From CAUYXS01 sp965248495 (GTDB lineage Bacteria; Chloroflexota; Dehalococcoidia; Lucifugimonadales; Australimonadaceae): a DNA stretch of 64,000 bases. Positions 1-8,421 of the stretch are shown one piece after another; the stretch's first letter is position 1, and the number at the start of each line of letters is the position of its first letter. Location: positions 1,612,001 to 1,676,000 of the forward strand of contig CBDFJL010000003.1 in NCBI GenBank assembly GCA_965248495.1, given 5' to 3'. A program made the position numbers and the translations under genes. Under the pieces are notes generated by a model that was given only the letters and a program-made list of their open reading frames with translations, was not told where the DNA came from and did not search any database.

Positions 1-877
1 GTTCTCCGGCAAAGAAATAGTCGACAGGCGCTCCGTCTCGCCCCGATTGGATCGCACTGCCCAGAGAGCCGAAGAATAGGAGCTCTTTCTCCCCTGTCTC
101 GAGGAGCTCGACGTACGCGTTGCTCAGCGTCAGATCCGCTTCTTCCGCGATCCGCTTAGCAAGCTGTTGGGCCTCTTCTAGCCCCCGTTCAAGGGCGACG
201 AAGCCGAAGCCGAAGAAGTAGAGGAATGGGCTGGCAGCGATCTTGCCCTTCCACCTCGGGTCCAGGAAATCCTCAAAGCTCTGGGGTAGGTCACTGGCGT
301 CGACCAGGTCTGTGTTGTACTCGTGGGCATACACAAAGTCCGAGTAGACCGGCAGGCAGCCGCCCCCCATGACGTACTCCCCGGTGAAGCCCAGCAGATC
401 CCAATCTACATCGCCAGAGCACGCCAGATAACCCCTGTCGATTAAGCTCGAGGCCACGCCGGCAGAGGCCGTCAAGATGTCTGACGTCACCTTGTTTGCT
501 TGGTACTCGGCAATGATCTTCGTCGGCCGTTCAGGCGTCGTGGCGGTCTGGATATTGATCTTTATACCAGGGAACTTGTCAGCGAACGGGCCCTCGGCCA
601 GATTCCGCATGGCGTCACCCTGGGTCAGGATGGTCAGCTCCCCTTCGGCCTTAGCCTTCTCGTAGAGCTCGGCGATCCTGTCGGCACTGGTCGGGGCGGG
701 CACACTAGTCGCTGTGGGCGCCGGCCCTGAGTCCGCGGGAGTGGTCGGCGTAGCCGTAGGCTGTGGGGCTGGGCTAGTCGGTGTCGGGTCTGAGCCTCCA
801 CAGGAGGCCAGCACGAGGAGCCCTATCGCGACGAGCACCATTATCCAAAGAGGTCGGAAGCCATTGAGGCTGCGCAT
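1..877 (-). CDS. ABC transporter substrate-binding lipoprotein (3' end outside window)
   Basis: This gene reads leftwards and runs off the left edge, so its C-terminus is missing. The visible part begins with a lipoprotein signal peptide: a hydrophobic stretch ending in LVLASC, the Cys being about residue 24. A Pro/Thr/Ala-rich linker of roughly 40 residues follows, then a periplasmic-binding-protein body with an early ELTILTQGD strand and DPRWKGKIA. That last motif is common in iron/thiamine-type solute-binding proteins (SBP_bac_1/6/11 class), so the likely role is surface-anchored capture of a small ligand for an ABC importer. No permease or ATPase partner is visible; they may lie to the left. 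Two ATGs are possible, at 883 and 877. AGGGGAG abuts the first but sits 6 nt before the second, so I chose 877. The ligand cannot be told. Confidence 0.85.
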   Translation of the reverse strand, partial: MRSLNGFRPLWIMVLVAIGLLVLASCGGSDPTPTSPAPQPTATPTTPADSGPAPTATSVPAPTSADRIAELYEKAKAEGELTILTQGDAMRNLAEGPFADKFPGIKINIQTATTPERPTKIIAEYQANKVTSDILTASAGVASSLIDRGYLACSGDVDWDLLGFTGEYVMGGGCLPVYSDFVYAHEYNTDLVDASDLPQSFEDFLDPRWKGKIAASPFLYFFGFGFVALERGLEEAQQLAKRIAEEADLTLSNAYVELLETGEKELLFFGSLGSAIQSGRDGAPVDYFFAGE

Positions 878-1394
878 TGTCATCTCCCCTTGTCCGGGCG
901 TGCGCTCGGACACGAATGGGGAGAACATAGATGCGACGGCTTTACGGTGTCAAGCGGCGCTGGAATTACGACATACCGCGATGGGCCCTAAAAGTGTGTT
1001 CGATTTCACAACTAATTTCCTTCACGATCAAATTTCGATGAGCCATGCGCAGCGGGCACCGCGGTTCGTCGCTGGTAGCGACCGTGAGTACATCAGGGCG
1101 ACGGCACGTATACCGGCGAACGCTACGCGCGCTTGCCCTTGATCGCGTCGTGCGGCCTCTCCAAACGCCTGAGCCAGTTCAGCGTCCTGGAAGACGCTCG
1201 TGAAATCGTGGGCAGGCAGGGGGCAAGCAGCAATGCGAGCCATTGGGAGGTGCCACGGGGCCGAACCACCTCTGTTTCCGGGCGTTCAGCGCTCGATTAG
1301 ACAAGCGCCAGGGCGTGGTCTATCGTCCCCATGGTGCCATCGGCGCTGGAATCGGCTACGAGTTCGGCTAAGAATTACGAATAAGGAGGACAAC
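878..1394. other. 517-bp divergent intergenic region
   Basis: This gap lies between the leftward solute-binding gene and the rightward LigB-like gene. It holds the promoter at 924-953 and a relatively AT-rich patch around 965-1040. The open frames across it have no family-like sequence and no ribosome binding site. I see no RNA gene or repeat. Confidence 0.6.
924..953 (-). promoter_or_regulatory. sigma-70-type promoter for the solute-binding lipoprotein gene
   Basis: On the minus strand TTGACA (953-948) is followed after 18 nt by TATGTT (929-924). A perfect -35 and a fair -10 at this spacing place transcription start near 917, about 40 nt before the start codon at 877. Confidence 0.6.
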
Positions 1395-2420
1395 GTGGCT
1401 GAGATCTTAGGTTTGGCAACCACTGATTTCCCATTCTTACGCGCAGCAGACGGCAACATGACGGGGGTACTGAAGGGCGCCTTAGCCCGTGGGGTCCACT
1501 ACACGACTGAGACGAAGGATCCGGCCAACTGGCCCGAGCAGATGCGCCGCGAGTGGGGAGATGACGAAGGGCTAGCGGTCGGCAAAGAGAAGCGCGCAAA
1601 GCAGATCGAGCAGTTCCGTAAGCTGCGAGCAGCCCTCGACGAGTTCAAGCCCGACTTCATACTCATGTGGTCGAAGGACAACCGAGAGAGTCTGGGGAAC
1701 GGTTCCCTACCACCCTTTTGGATTCAGGCTCACACCAGCACCGAGGTCAAGCCCGGACTCTCTTTCTTTGGAGAGGACCCGGACAAGGTTGTCACGATCA
1801 AGGGACACCAAGAAGGAGCGTTCTACCTGATCAATGGCCTGCAGGAGACGGGCTTTGACGTCACCTATTCTCTAGAACCCAAACACGCCAATGGTCTCGC
1901 GCACACCTTCGTAGGAATTCTCACCCACCTGGACTGGGACAAGCATGAGTACGCCATTCCCGCAGTCCCCGTCTCCATCAACCCGTTCGCGAATCGAGAG
2001 CGAGGAGGGGACGGGTTGTCGCCCATCAACCCCACGGACCCATGGCCTCTGTCACCGAAACGGGCATTCGATCTGGGACGGGCCACAGCTCGCGTTCTCA
2101 GAGCCAGCCCATGGCGCGTAGCCCTGGTAGCCGGGGTGGGCTGGTCCCACGCCCAAAACACCAGCTGGGACCACCAATGGGTCCACCCCGACATTGAATC
2201 GGACCGGCGCTTTCACGAGCAGTGGAAGAGCAACCAGTTCGACAAGTGGGGCGAGATCACTTACAAGGAGCTCGAAGACACGGCGAACTGGGAGTTGCTG
2301 AACTTCATCTGCCTAGCCGGCGCCATGACTGAGCTCGGGGCAAAGGTCGTTCACAGCGACATGCAGGAGAACTGGGCGTTTAACTCCAACTGGGTCAATA
2401 CGATCTTCTCCGTGGCGTAA
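1395..2420 (+). CDS. LigB-like class III extradiol dioxygenase family protein
   Basis: This 341-residue protein belongs to the LigB/extradiol ring-cleavage dioxygenase superfamily, whose members open catechol-type rings using non-haem iron. It starts at GTG 1395 behind AAGGAGG (1383-1389). The upstream in-frame extension is not protein-like. Family landmarks are an N-terminal AEILGLATTDFP, the segment KDPANWPEQMRREWGDDEG (about 41-59), a central VGWSHA and a C-terminal LLNFICLAGAMTELG. The usual THYP-type segment reads TTDFP (Asp11 where a ligand His is expected) and the DHY/DQY-like segment reads KDNRES (95-100), so the metal site may differ or be lost. The neighbouring Rieske oxygenase and alpha/beta hydrolase fit a ring-degradation set. 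Family confidence is good; activity is uncertain. Confidence 0.8.
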   Translation: MAEILGLATTDFPFLRAADGNMTGVLKGALARGVHYTTETKDPANWPEQMRREWGDDEGLAVGKEKRAKQIEQFRKLRAALDEFKPDFILMWSKDNRESLGNGSLPPFWIQAHTSTEVKPGLSFFGEDPDKVVTIKGHQEGAFYLINGLQETGFDVTYSLEPKHANGLAHTFVGILTHLDWDKHEYAIPAVPVSINPFANRERGGDGLSPINPTDPWPLSPKRAFDLGRATARVLRASPWRVALVAGVGWSHAQNTSWDHQWVHPDIESDRRFHEQWKSNQFDKWGEITYKELEDTANWELLNFICLAGAMTELGAKVVHSDMQENWAFNSNWVNTIFSVA

Positions 2421-2665
2421 TCCTATGCGACCCGTGGTCGTGTCCACGGCTGCCCAGGCGCCCTCGACCTTGTGGTGCTCCGCGGCGCCCTTTAGCGCTT
2501 AGTCGGGGTTGGTGTCGTGCGAGCGATGCCGCCCTCCTAACCCAGCGCTCAACGAGGAGCACCCGACGAGATTCGCCAGGTGAAGAGCAGCCGGCGGCGA
2601 TTTGGCCACCTGCGGGTGTCGTGATACGATTCGCCCAGGTCTAGCCTGTCAGACAAGGAGGCACC

Positions 2666-4018
2666 ATGGCTGGTAACGGTGTCCACACAGAAGAAGCGCG
2701 CAGCAACGTAACGCTGGCCAACGCCTACAAGGGCGGTGTGTTCGACCTCGTCCCGAGGCTCGGGTATCGAGAGTATTGGCACCCCGGCATTCTCGTAGCC
2801 GACGTTGGCCGAAAGCCGGTGTCGCTCAAGATGTTGGGTGACGACATCGTGTTCTTCCGTGACGAGCATGGTGGTGTCGCTGCGCTGACCGACTACTGCC
2901 CCCACCGCGGTGCGCGCCTATCAGGCGGCTGGAGAGTCACACCGGGAGGAGGTGCGGCACCCGGGAAGATGAACAACGAGTTCAAGGGGTTCATCACCTG
3001 CCCTTACCACGGGTTCACCTACAACAGCACCGGGCAATGTGTCGCGGCGCTCACCGACGGACCGGAGTCACGACTGCAACCGGTGCTCCGGGCTCGCCAC
3101 TACCCCACGCAGGTACACCGAGGGGTGGTCTGGGTCTGGATGGGCGAGACCGAACCGGTCCCCTTGGAAGAGGATGTCCCTGACTATTTCTGGGACGACG
3201 ATGTCATCGACAAGATCAATATCCGGGTCTGGCCGATGAACTGGACCCTAACCGTAGAGAACTCACAGGACTCTCACGAAGGCAAAGTTCACCGGGGGAG
3301 TCTTCGAAGGGTGTGGTCGCTTGGCCTGTTCCGGAAGCAGGGTGCGTTCTGGGGAGGAGCCAGGGTCGTCGAAGAGGGGAAGAACTACGTCTACGTTGTT
3401 CCTATTGGCGCGGGGCAAACGGCTGCCTCGCGAACCCCTCAGGCCTTCTACCCTGTCCTCGGGAAGGTGTGGCCGAGGCATATTTGGTGGCGTCGTTTGG
3501 GACGTGGGGCCGGTCAACGGACGACTCGGTTTGACCCCGACCGTAAGGGCGGGATATTAAGGCTCCCTGCGATGGCCTCGCCGGGGATCCCTGCCACGAA
3601 CGTGCACCTCCGCTGGGCGGTGCCCGTAGACGAGGACTCGTGCCGGATGTGGACCTTCACGCTGACACGCCAGTCGTTCCGTACGGGGCCGTTCGGACTG
3701 TCGCGCTTCCTTGGGCGCATGTGGTGGAGGTTCATGTACAACACCTGGTATATCTATGGGTTTATCCAGGGCGTAAACGAGCTGGAAGACATGCCGATCC
3801 AAAGTATCGGGACGCTTGACCCTAACAAGCAGCAGACGATGGGCCCCTCTGACGCGGCCAATGCCTTCTGGCGACGCCGGATGCCGTTCAAGTCGCGTGA
3901 CTACGAACGCGTTTGGAGCGTCCAAGAGGCGAAAGCGGGCGAACTAGCAGCCAAGGAAGACCTCCAGCTCGAGGACGTTCAGCCCGCCACACCCGCGCCG
4001 GCCGTATCCAGGAGCTGA
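2666..4018 (+). CDS. Rieske [2Fe-2S] non-haem iron oxygenase, alpha subunit
   Basis: A 450-residue aromatic-ring-hydroxylating-type oxygenase. Near the N-terminus the Rieske cluster ligands are CPH at 78-80 (YCPHRGARL) and CPYH at 112-115 (TCPYHGFTY). The catalytic domain has the mononuclear iron motif around ENSQDSHEGKVH (198-209), where His204 and His209 show the H-x4-H spacing. The carboxylate sits one residue closer to the first His than in the usual D-x2-H. The start has AAGGAGG 6 nt upstream. No small subunit, ferredoxin or reductase is next to it, so electrons must come from elsewhere. The following gene (4024) encodes a small membrane protein 5 nt after the stop, so the two are probably co-transcribed. 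The substrate is unknown; oxidation of a xenobiotic-like or aromatic acid is an inference. Confidence 0.88.
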   Translation: MAGNGVHTEEARSNVTLANAYKGGVFDLVPRLGYREYWHPGILVADVGRKPVSLKMLGDDIVFFRDEHGGVAALTDYCPHRGARLSGGWRVTPGGGAAPGKMNNEFKGFITCPYHGFTYNSTGQCVAALTDGPESRLQPVLRARHYPTQVHRGVVWVWMGETEPVPLEEDVPDYFWDDDVIDKINIRVWPMNWTLTVENSQDSHEGKVHRGSLRRVWSLGLFRKQGAFWGGARVVEEGKNYVYVVPIGAGQTAASRTPQAFYPVLGKVWPRHIWWRRLGRGAGQRTTRFDPDRKGGILRLPAMASPGIPATNVHLRWAVPVDEDSCRMWTFTLTRQSFRTGPFGLSRFLGRMWWRFMYNTWYIYGFIQGVNELEDMPIQSIGTLDPNKQQTMGPSDAANAFWRRRMPFKSRDYERVWSVQEAKAGELAAKEDLQLEDVQPATPAPAVSRS

Positions 4019-4023
4019 CGCCG

Positions 4024-4521
4024 ATGTCCGGTGATTTTCTGCCGCTGATAGGCGCGCCACGCACTAAGGAAGAGGCCCAGATGGCGTGGCCTCTGCGCTA
4101 CTCCTATTGGTGGGTCCCGCGCAGAGCGCTGATGGTCGTTGGCTTCGGCATGGTGGTCGTCGGGATCGTGAGTCTGTTCCAAGAGTGGGAATCGACCGAT
4201 GCCACGATCTACATGAACACGGCAAAGTCGTCGATACTCATACCCACCGGAGCCGTTGTCTACTGGATAGGCGAGGTGTGGTCTTCATCATGGAAACGCA
4301 GCGTCGCCAGCGGGTTAGCCATCGCATACGTGGTGCTCGGACTGTTAGGAATCATCGCTGGAGACACCAGCAGTAACCTGGGCTTTACTCACATCAACCG
4401 TCCGTGGGAAGCCACGATCTGGTTAGGCCTAGGAGCCTGGACGGCCATTACTGTCTGGTGGCCGAGGCGCATGTTCGACTACCCCTGGGCTACGGGGACG
4501 TCGTCCGGCATCAAAACGTAG
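4024..4521 (+). CDS. small multi-pass membrane protein
   Basis: A 165-residue protein with about four hydrophobic segments: roughly 38-57 (VVGFGMVVVGIVSLF), 68-85, 97-120 (GLAIAYVVLGLLGIIAG) and 135-150. I do not recognise a family. The start ATG at 4024 is 5 nt after the Rieske oxygenase stop, so it belongs to the same transcript; a second in-frame ATG at 4081 is possible. The pairing suggests an accessory role, such as membrane attachment or uptake for the oxygenase, but nothing in the sequence proves this. Confidence 0.65.
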   Translation: MSGDFLPLIGAPRTKEEAQMAWPLRYSYWWVPRRALMVVGFGMVVVGIVSLFQEWESTDATIYMNTAKSSILIPTGAVVYWIGEVWSSSWKRSVASGLAIAYVVLGLLGIIAGDTSSNLGFTHINRPWEATIWLGLGAWTAITVWWPRRMFDYPWATGTSSGIKT

Positions 4522-4619
4522 CCTCGGCGCCAGTTCTCGCCGTCTAGGGTAAAGTTGCCGCAGGTCGCTCCCGCTCCGATCGCAGCCGTTGTCAAGCGGG
4601 AGCCTGAAAGGGGTGTTCG

Positions 4620-5597
4620 ATGCCACTTACGGAAGAAGGCCTTGCCCACATTCCGGGCCTCATGAGCCGCTGGGTTAGACTCGCCAGCGGGGCGCGGGCT
4701 CACTATGTGACGGCGGGCGACACTGGACCAGCCGTGGTCCTGCTCCATGGGGGCGCGACCGGTGCCTCGGGCAGCGCCGTTTGGCGAAACCTCGCGCCCT
4801 TTCTCGGCGCGAACGGGTTCCGGGTCTATTGCCCCGACGTGCCAGGGTTCGGACTCGCCGACACGCGGGAGGAATTTTGGCCGGTCGACGGCGCACTGAG
4901 CCACATGGCGTTCATCAACGAGTTTGTCGATTCCCTGTGCCTCGACGAGTTCCACCTCTCGGGAAACTCCATGGGCTGCGCCAACACGATCAACTACACG
5001 CTTGCCCACCCGGCGCGGGTCAAGAGCTTCATCCTGATCAACGGGGCCGTCGGCAACTTGGTCGATGCCAGCCAGCACGTGAGCTCGGGAATCAGCCTGC
5101 CCCGGTTCGAGGGCACCGAAGCGTCGATGCGCGCGCACCTTGGGCCGCTGACACACAAGAAACTGGACCCGCCAGACGAGGTGGTCCAGATGCGAACCGA
5201 CGCGGCCAATCGGCAAAAGGATGCGACCGCAGCCTTCCGGTCAGCCGGCCAGCGCATCGCGGCTGATCCCAGCCTCAGCCAGGTGCTCAGCACGAAGGGC
5301 CGGTTGGACCAGCTCGCGATCCCAGGGCTCTACCTGTTCGGCCGTCAAGATGACCTCTCGCCCCTAGAGAACGGCTACCACCAGGAAGACGTGCTTCCAA
5401 ACGTCCAGTTCTTCTACCCAGACGAGTGCGGCCACGTAGGACAGCAGGACCAGCCGGAGATGTTCCAACGGGTCTTCTTGGAGTTCTTCAGGGACGGCAC
5501 GGTCAGCCGGAAGACCGCCGAGTGGGCGAGCGTTTCCGCGCGTCGCCCAGAGAACCCGGCTCTGGTCGAGCAGATGGTTGCGACGCCCGCCGGTTAG
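4620..5597 (+). CDS. alpha/beta-fold hydrolase (meta-cleavage-product hydrolase-like)
   Basis: A 325-residue alpha/beta hydrolase of the MhpC/BphD-like group, which cleave C-C or ester bonds. It shows the oxyanion-side LLHGG (41-45), the nucleophile elbow GNSMG with Ser117, a candidate acid Asp in GRQDD (241-245) and His272 in CGHVG. The start follows GAAAGGGG at a suitable distance. A close relative lies at 30708-31715 on the other strand. By my count 60 of the first 80 residues are identical, and both end in ATPAG. Being next to LigB-like and Rieske genes suggests a ring-fission pathway. The substrate cannot be read from the sequence. Confidence 0.85.
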   Translation: MPLTEEGLAHIPGLMSRWVRLASGARAHYVTAGDTGPAVVLLHGGATGASGSAVWRNLAPFLGANGFRVYCPDVPGFGLADTREEFWPVDGALSHMAFINEFVDSLCLDEFHLSGNSMGCANTINYTLAHPARVKSFILINGAVGNLVDASQHVSSGISLPRFEGTEASMRAHLGPLTHKKLDPPDEVVQMRTDAANRQKDATAAFRSAGQRIAADPSLSQVLSTKGRLDQLAIPGLYLFGRQDDLSPLENGYHQEDVLPNVQFFYPDECGHVGQQDQPEMFQRVFLEFFRDGTVSRKTAEWASVSARRPENPALVEQMVATPAG

Positions 5598-5643
5598 TGC
5601 CTGTCGAGGGACATAGGCACAAGCGTGCCCCTCCGTCCTCTCG

Positions 5644-6075
5644 CTAGCCGGCAGGCCAGCCCCGTTTGGCCAGGGCCTCGGCCAGCGAGGCTTGTTCACG
5701 CTCGCCCACGCTAACGATGGGTGTGTGAGCGGCCGCGAGGGCCTCGATCGCTCCAGTCTGCTCGAGATCACCGGCTAGCAGAGGCTCAGCCGACAAGCTC
5801 CGATCGACCCTGAGGCGACAGTAGACATCCCAGAGGGGCTCGGTGTGCCAAAACGGATCAAGTTCGGGACCCGCTGAAGGAGACGGTGGGCCGGCTACCG
5901 TGGCAACGCCATAGATGCCTGGCTCTGGCTCGTCACTCCAGAGCATGACGGTGTCGCCGGACCCAATCGCACCCGCGGGCCCGATGACCGGCCAGAGGAT
6001 CTCCGGCAGCACATTCAAGGCGCGCGGTAGGTCGTACCGTGCGGGGTCGGCTGTGAAGATCCACCATCGTGCCAT
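5644..6075 (-). CDS. EVE domain-containing protein
   Basis: A 143-residue stand-alone EVE (PUA-like) protein. It starts ARWWIFTADP, with the aromatic WxF and the ADP..Y element usual at the N-terminus. It continues with GSGDTVMLW (about residue 43), the beta-barrel strand seen in EVE/YTH-type folds. EVE domains are thought to bind modified bases in DNA or RNA. I chose ATG 6075, which gives the family's compact N-terminus; ATG 6093 would add six residues. Neither has a clear ribosome binding site. It converges with the alpha/beta hydrolase 46 bp away and diverges from the CinA-like gene. No restriction or methylase gene is next to it. Confidence 0.8.
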   Translation of the reverse strand: MARWWIFTADPARYDLPRALNVLPEILWPVIGPAGAIGSGDTVMLWSDEPEPGIYGVATVAGPPSPSAGPELDPFWHTEPLWDVYCRLRVDRSLSAEPLLAGDLEQTGAIEALAAAHTPIVSVGEREQASLAEALAKRGWPAG

Positions 6076-6198
6076 AAGGCGTCGACCATACACGACTCAG
6101 ACCACGTGAGGCCTATCTTTATCGAAGCGCTGGCCCCGATGGTAGTCGGCGCTATGGGGAGAGCTTCACGCAGCACGCAGCGACTACGGAGGGCTTCA

Positions 6199-6705
6199 AT
6201 GGGCATGTTCTTAACCGACGAACAGGAGAGGTTGGCGAACGAGATAGCGGCGCTGCTCATCGAGCGTGGCGACACGGTCGCCGTAGCCGAGGGGACGACT
6301 GGCGGATTGATCTCGGCGGCACTCCTGTCAGTGGCGGGTGCCTCTCGCTACTATGCCGGTGGAGGCGTTCTCTACACGCTTGGCTCGCGTATCGCCCTCG
6401 CCGGAGCGCCCCCAGAACAGTACGCCAACTACCAAGGCACGACTCCAGAAATGCTCGCCTCGCTTGCTGAATCGATGCGCCTGCGCCTCGATGCGACGTG
6501 GTCCATAGCCGAGTCCGGCCTTGCTGGCCCGACGGGCGGCCGCTCCGGCGCCCCTCCAGGGCGCACGACCATCAGCGTTGCTGGCCCCGTGGCACGCACC
6601 GATGTCATCGAGACTGGTCTCTCCGACCGGAAGGCGAACATGGTCGAGTTCACGACCCGTAGCCTGCTCTTCCTGAGCCGCGCCGTGCGAGAGGCCGACG
6701 CCTAG
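6199..6705 (+). CDS. CinA C-terminal-domain (PncC-like) protein, variant active site
   Basis: A 168-residue protein built only of the CinA C-terminal domain, the fold of nicotinamide-nucleotide amidohydrolase PncC. The start ATG 6199 follows GGAGGG by 5 nt. The domain's AESCTGG signature reads AEGTTGG (30-36), so the Ser nucleophile of PncC is Gly32. The later Asn-Glu-Ala-Lys element is replaced by LGSRIA, so the catalytic Lys is probably Arg. The fold otherwise persists (LLSVAGASRYY, GLAGPTGGRSG). It may be a non-hydrolytic relative or act on something else. It stands alone between the EVE gene and the ABC cluster. Confidence 0.75.
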   Translation: MGMFLTDEQERLANEIAALLIERGDTVAVAEGTTGGLISAALLSVAGASRYYAGGGVLYTLGSRIALAGAPPEQYANYQGTTPEMLASLAESMRLRLDATWSIAESGLAGPTGGRSGAPPGRTTISVAGPVARTDVIETGLSDRKANMVEFTTRSLLFLSRAVREADA

Positions 6706-6745
6706 CTTCCTCGTGGGGTCGAGGCCTGGCGAGAGAGACGCCCCG

Positions 6746-7477
6746 TTAGGGGACGTCCATCCGCTGGAGGCGCCGGACCGTCAGCAGCGCGAAGACCACC
6801 GTCACTCCTACCGCTCCGACCACCGCCGCCGGGAACTCTATAGCGCGGCCCCCGATGCTGCCGAAGGTCTGGTCGTCGAGACCGTGGAGAATGCCCAAGG
6901 TATAGCCGCGCACGCTCAGGTAGCGGACTCCGCTGAGGAAGGTGGCCAGGAGACCTTCCCAAAGGAACACATAGACCAGGGCGAAGCCCAGAGCTCGGGC
7001 GGTTATCAGCCCAGCCCAGGTGAACATGGCGGCGTAGGCCACGACTCCGGCGAATAGCGCTGCCACCGTGGCCAGAGCCGCCCGTGTGCCGCCGCCATCA
7101 AGGGCGATCAGCGTCACCGCCGCCCCGGTGACGACGAGCAAAGGAGCCGCGATAACGATGGACGCCAACAGTTTGGGCAGAACGATGGCGCCACGACTCA
7201 CCGGCTTCAGTACCAGGACGTTGAGCGTGCGGTCCTCCAGCTCGTTGCCAAAGGCCGCCGTGGCCAGGCTCATCACCACGATGGGCATGATCCCGGCGAT
7301 GATGATGCCGTCCAGAATCGTGTCGATGAAGTTTGCGCTGAACTCCTGGTCGTCCGAGGCGAAGGCGTTCAGAATCAGTGCGAGACCCACGGGCAATGCC
7401 GACAGGACAAGTATCAGAAGGAGCCGGTTGCGGCCCGCCAGCTGGCGCAGCGAGAGCCTCAGCATGAGGCTCATCAT
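6746..7477 (-). CDS. ABC-2 type transporter permease
   Basis: A 243-residue integral membrane protein with about six hydrophobic segments, beginning LLLILVLSALPVGLALIL (19-36). The element NELEDRTLNVLVLKPVSRG (about 78-96) is the cytoplasmic loop typical of ABC-2 permeases. It is the last gene of a four-gene leftward run (ATPase-permease-ATPase-permease, 10269 to 6746). Its start overlaps the stop of the upstream ATPase gene by 4 nt, so the ATPase at 7474-8421 is its natural partner. Export of a lipid, ion or small molecule is possible; nothing identifies the substrate. Confidence 0.85.
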   Translation of the reverse strand: MMSLMLRLSLRQLAGRNRLLLILVLSALPVGLALILNAFASDDQEFSANFIDTILDGIIIAGIMPIVVMSLATAAFGNELEDRTLNVLVLKPVSRGAIVLPKLLASIVIAAPLLVVTGAAVTLIALDGGGTRAALATVAALFAGVVAYAAMFTWAGLITARALGFALVYVFLWEGLLATFLSGVRYLSVRGYTLGILHGLDDQTFGSIGGRAIEFPAAVVGAVGVTVVFALLTVRRLQRMDVP

Positions 7478-8421
7478 CGCTGCACCACGTAGCTGAAGAC
7501 GCTCTCCAGAGACTCGTCCAGCGGCTCGACCCGGTAGAGGCGTGTCTTGGCCTCTTGGGCCAGCTTTGCGATTGATCGTTGCAGGACGGCCACGTCCCTG
7601 CTGAGCACGATCAGCGAACCGTCGGGGTCCACCGACACTGAGTCGACGGCAGGCAGCGCCATGAGTGCCGCCGCGACGGCCCGAGGCGCCTCGGCCGCTA
7701 CGCGGACCTTATAGGGACGCTCATCCAGCTTTTCGCGGATGGCCCGGAAGTTGCCCGCCGCCGCCAGCTTGCCGCTGACGACCAGCAAGATCCGATCGGC
7801 CAGGGTCTCCACCTCCTCCAGGATGTGCGAAGAGATGAGGATGGTTTTTCCCTCGTCCCCCAACCTGCGCATGAGGTCCTGAAACTCGACACGCTGTCGA
7901 GGGTCGGTGCCGTTGAGCGGCTCGTCGAGGATGAGCAACTCGGGGTCGTGGACTATGGCGGCTGCGAGCCGCATACGCTGGCGCATGCCCCGCGAATAGG
8001 TGCCGAGAGCCCGATGTTGAGCGTCTGCCAGGTTCACGATGCCGACCGCCCAGTCCACCTGTGCCTGGACGTTCTTCACCCTCTGCATCCGAGCGGAGAA
8101 TTCCACAAGCTCACGGCCGGTAAGGAAGCTGTAGACCGCCTCGTGCTCGGACATGACACCGATTCGACGATAGAGTCCGCTGTTCCCGCGTACAGGTTCG
8201 CCAAGTATCCGTATGTCGCCCTTGGACAGCTTGGCCAGCCCGGACATCATGTGGAGAAGGGTGGTCTTGCCTGCGCCGTTCGGGCCCAGAAGTCCGGTGA
8301 CGCCAGGGAAGACATGGAACGAAACGTCGTTGACCGCCACGACGCTGCCGAACCACTTCGACACGCCATCGACTTCGATAGTTGGGCCGGGGCTGGAGGC
8401 TGAGCCGAGGCGCGTTGTCAT
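7474..8421 (-). CDS. ABC transporter ATP-binding protein
   Basis: A 315-residue nucleotide-binding subunit. Walker A is GPNGAGKTT (about 44-52), the signature region is TYSRGMRQRM rather than the textbook LSGGQ, and Walker B is LLILDEPLNGTD. H-loop SSHILEEVE follows. The last 80 or so residues form the C-terminal extension seen in CcmA/NatA-type export ATPases. The gene overlaps both neighbours by 4 nt, so translation is coupled to the permeases at 6746-7477 and 8418-9371. Confidence 0.9.
   Translation of the reverse strand: MTTRLGSASSPGPTIEVDGVSKWFGSVVAVNDVSFHVFPGVTGLLGPNGAGKTTLLHMMSGLAKLSKGDIRILGEPVRGNSGLYRRIGVMSEHEAVYSFLTGRELVEFSARMQRVKNVQAQVDWAVGIVNLADAQHRALGTYSRGMRQRMRLAAAIVHDPELLILDEPLNGTDPRQRVEFQDLMRRLGDEGKTILISSHILEEVETLADRILLVVSGKLAAAGNFRAIREKLDERPYKVRVAAEAPRAVAAALMALPAVDSVSVDPDGSLIVLSRDVAVLQRSIAKLAQEAKTRLYRVEPLDESLESVFSYVVQR

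Noticed and set aside
4479..5216. 245-codon frame antisense to the alpha/beta hydrolase
   Set aside because: The forward frame has an intact catalytic triad and ribosome binding site; this frame has neither.
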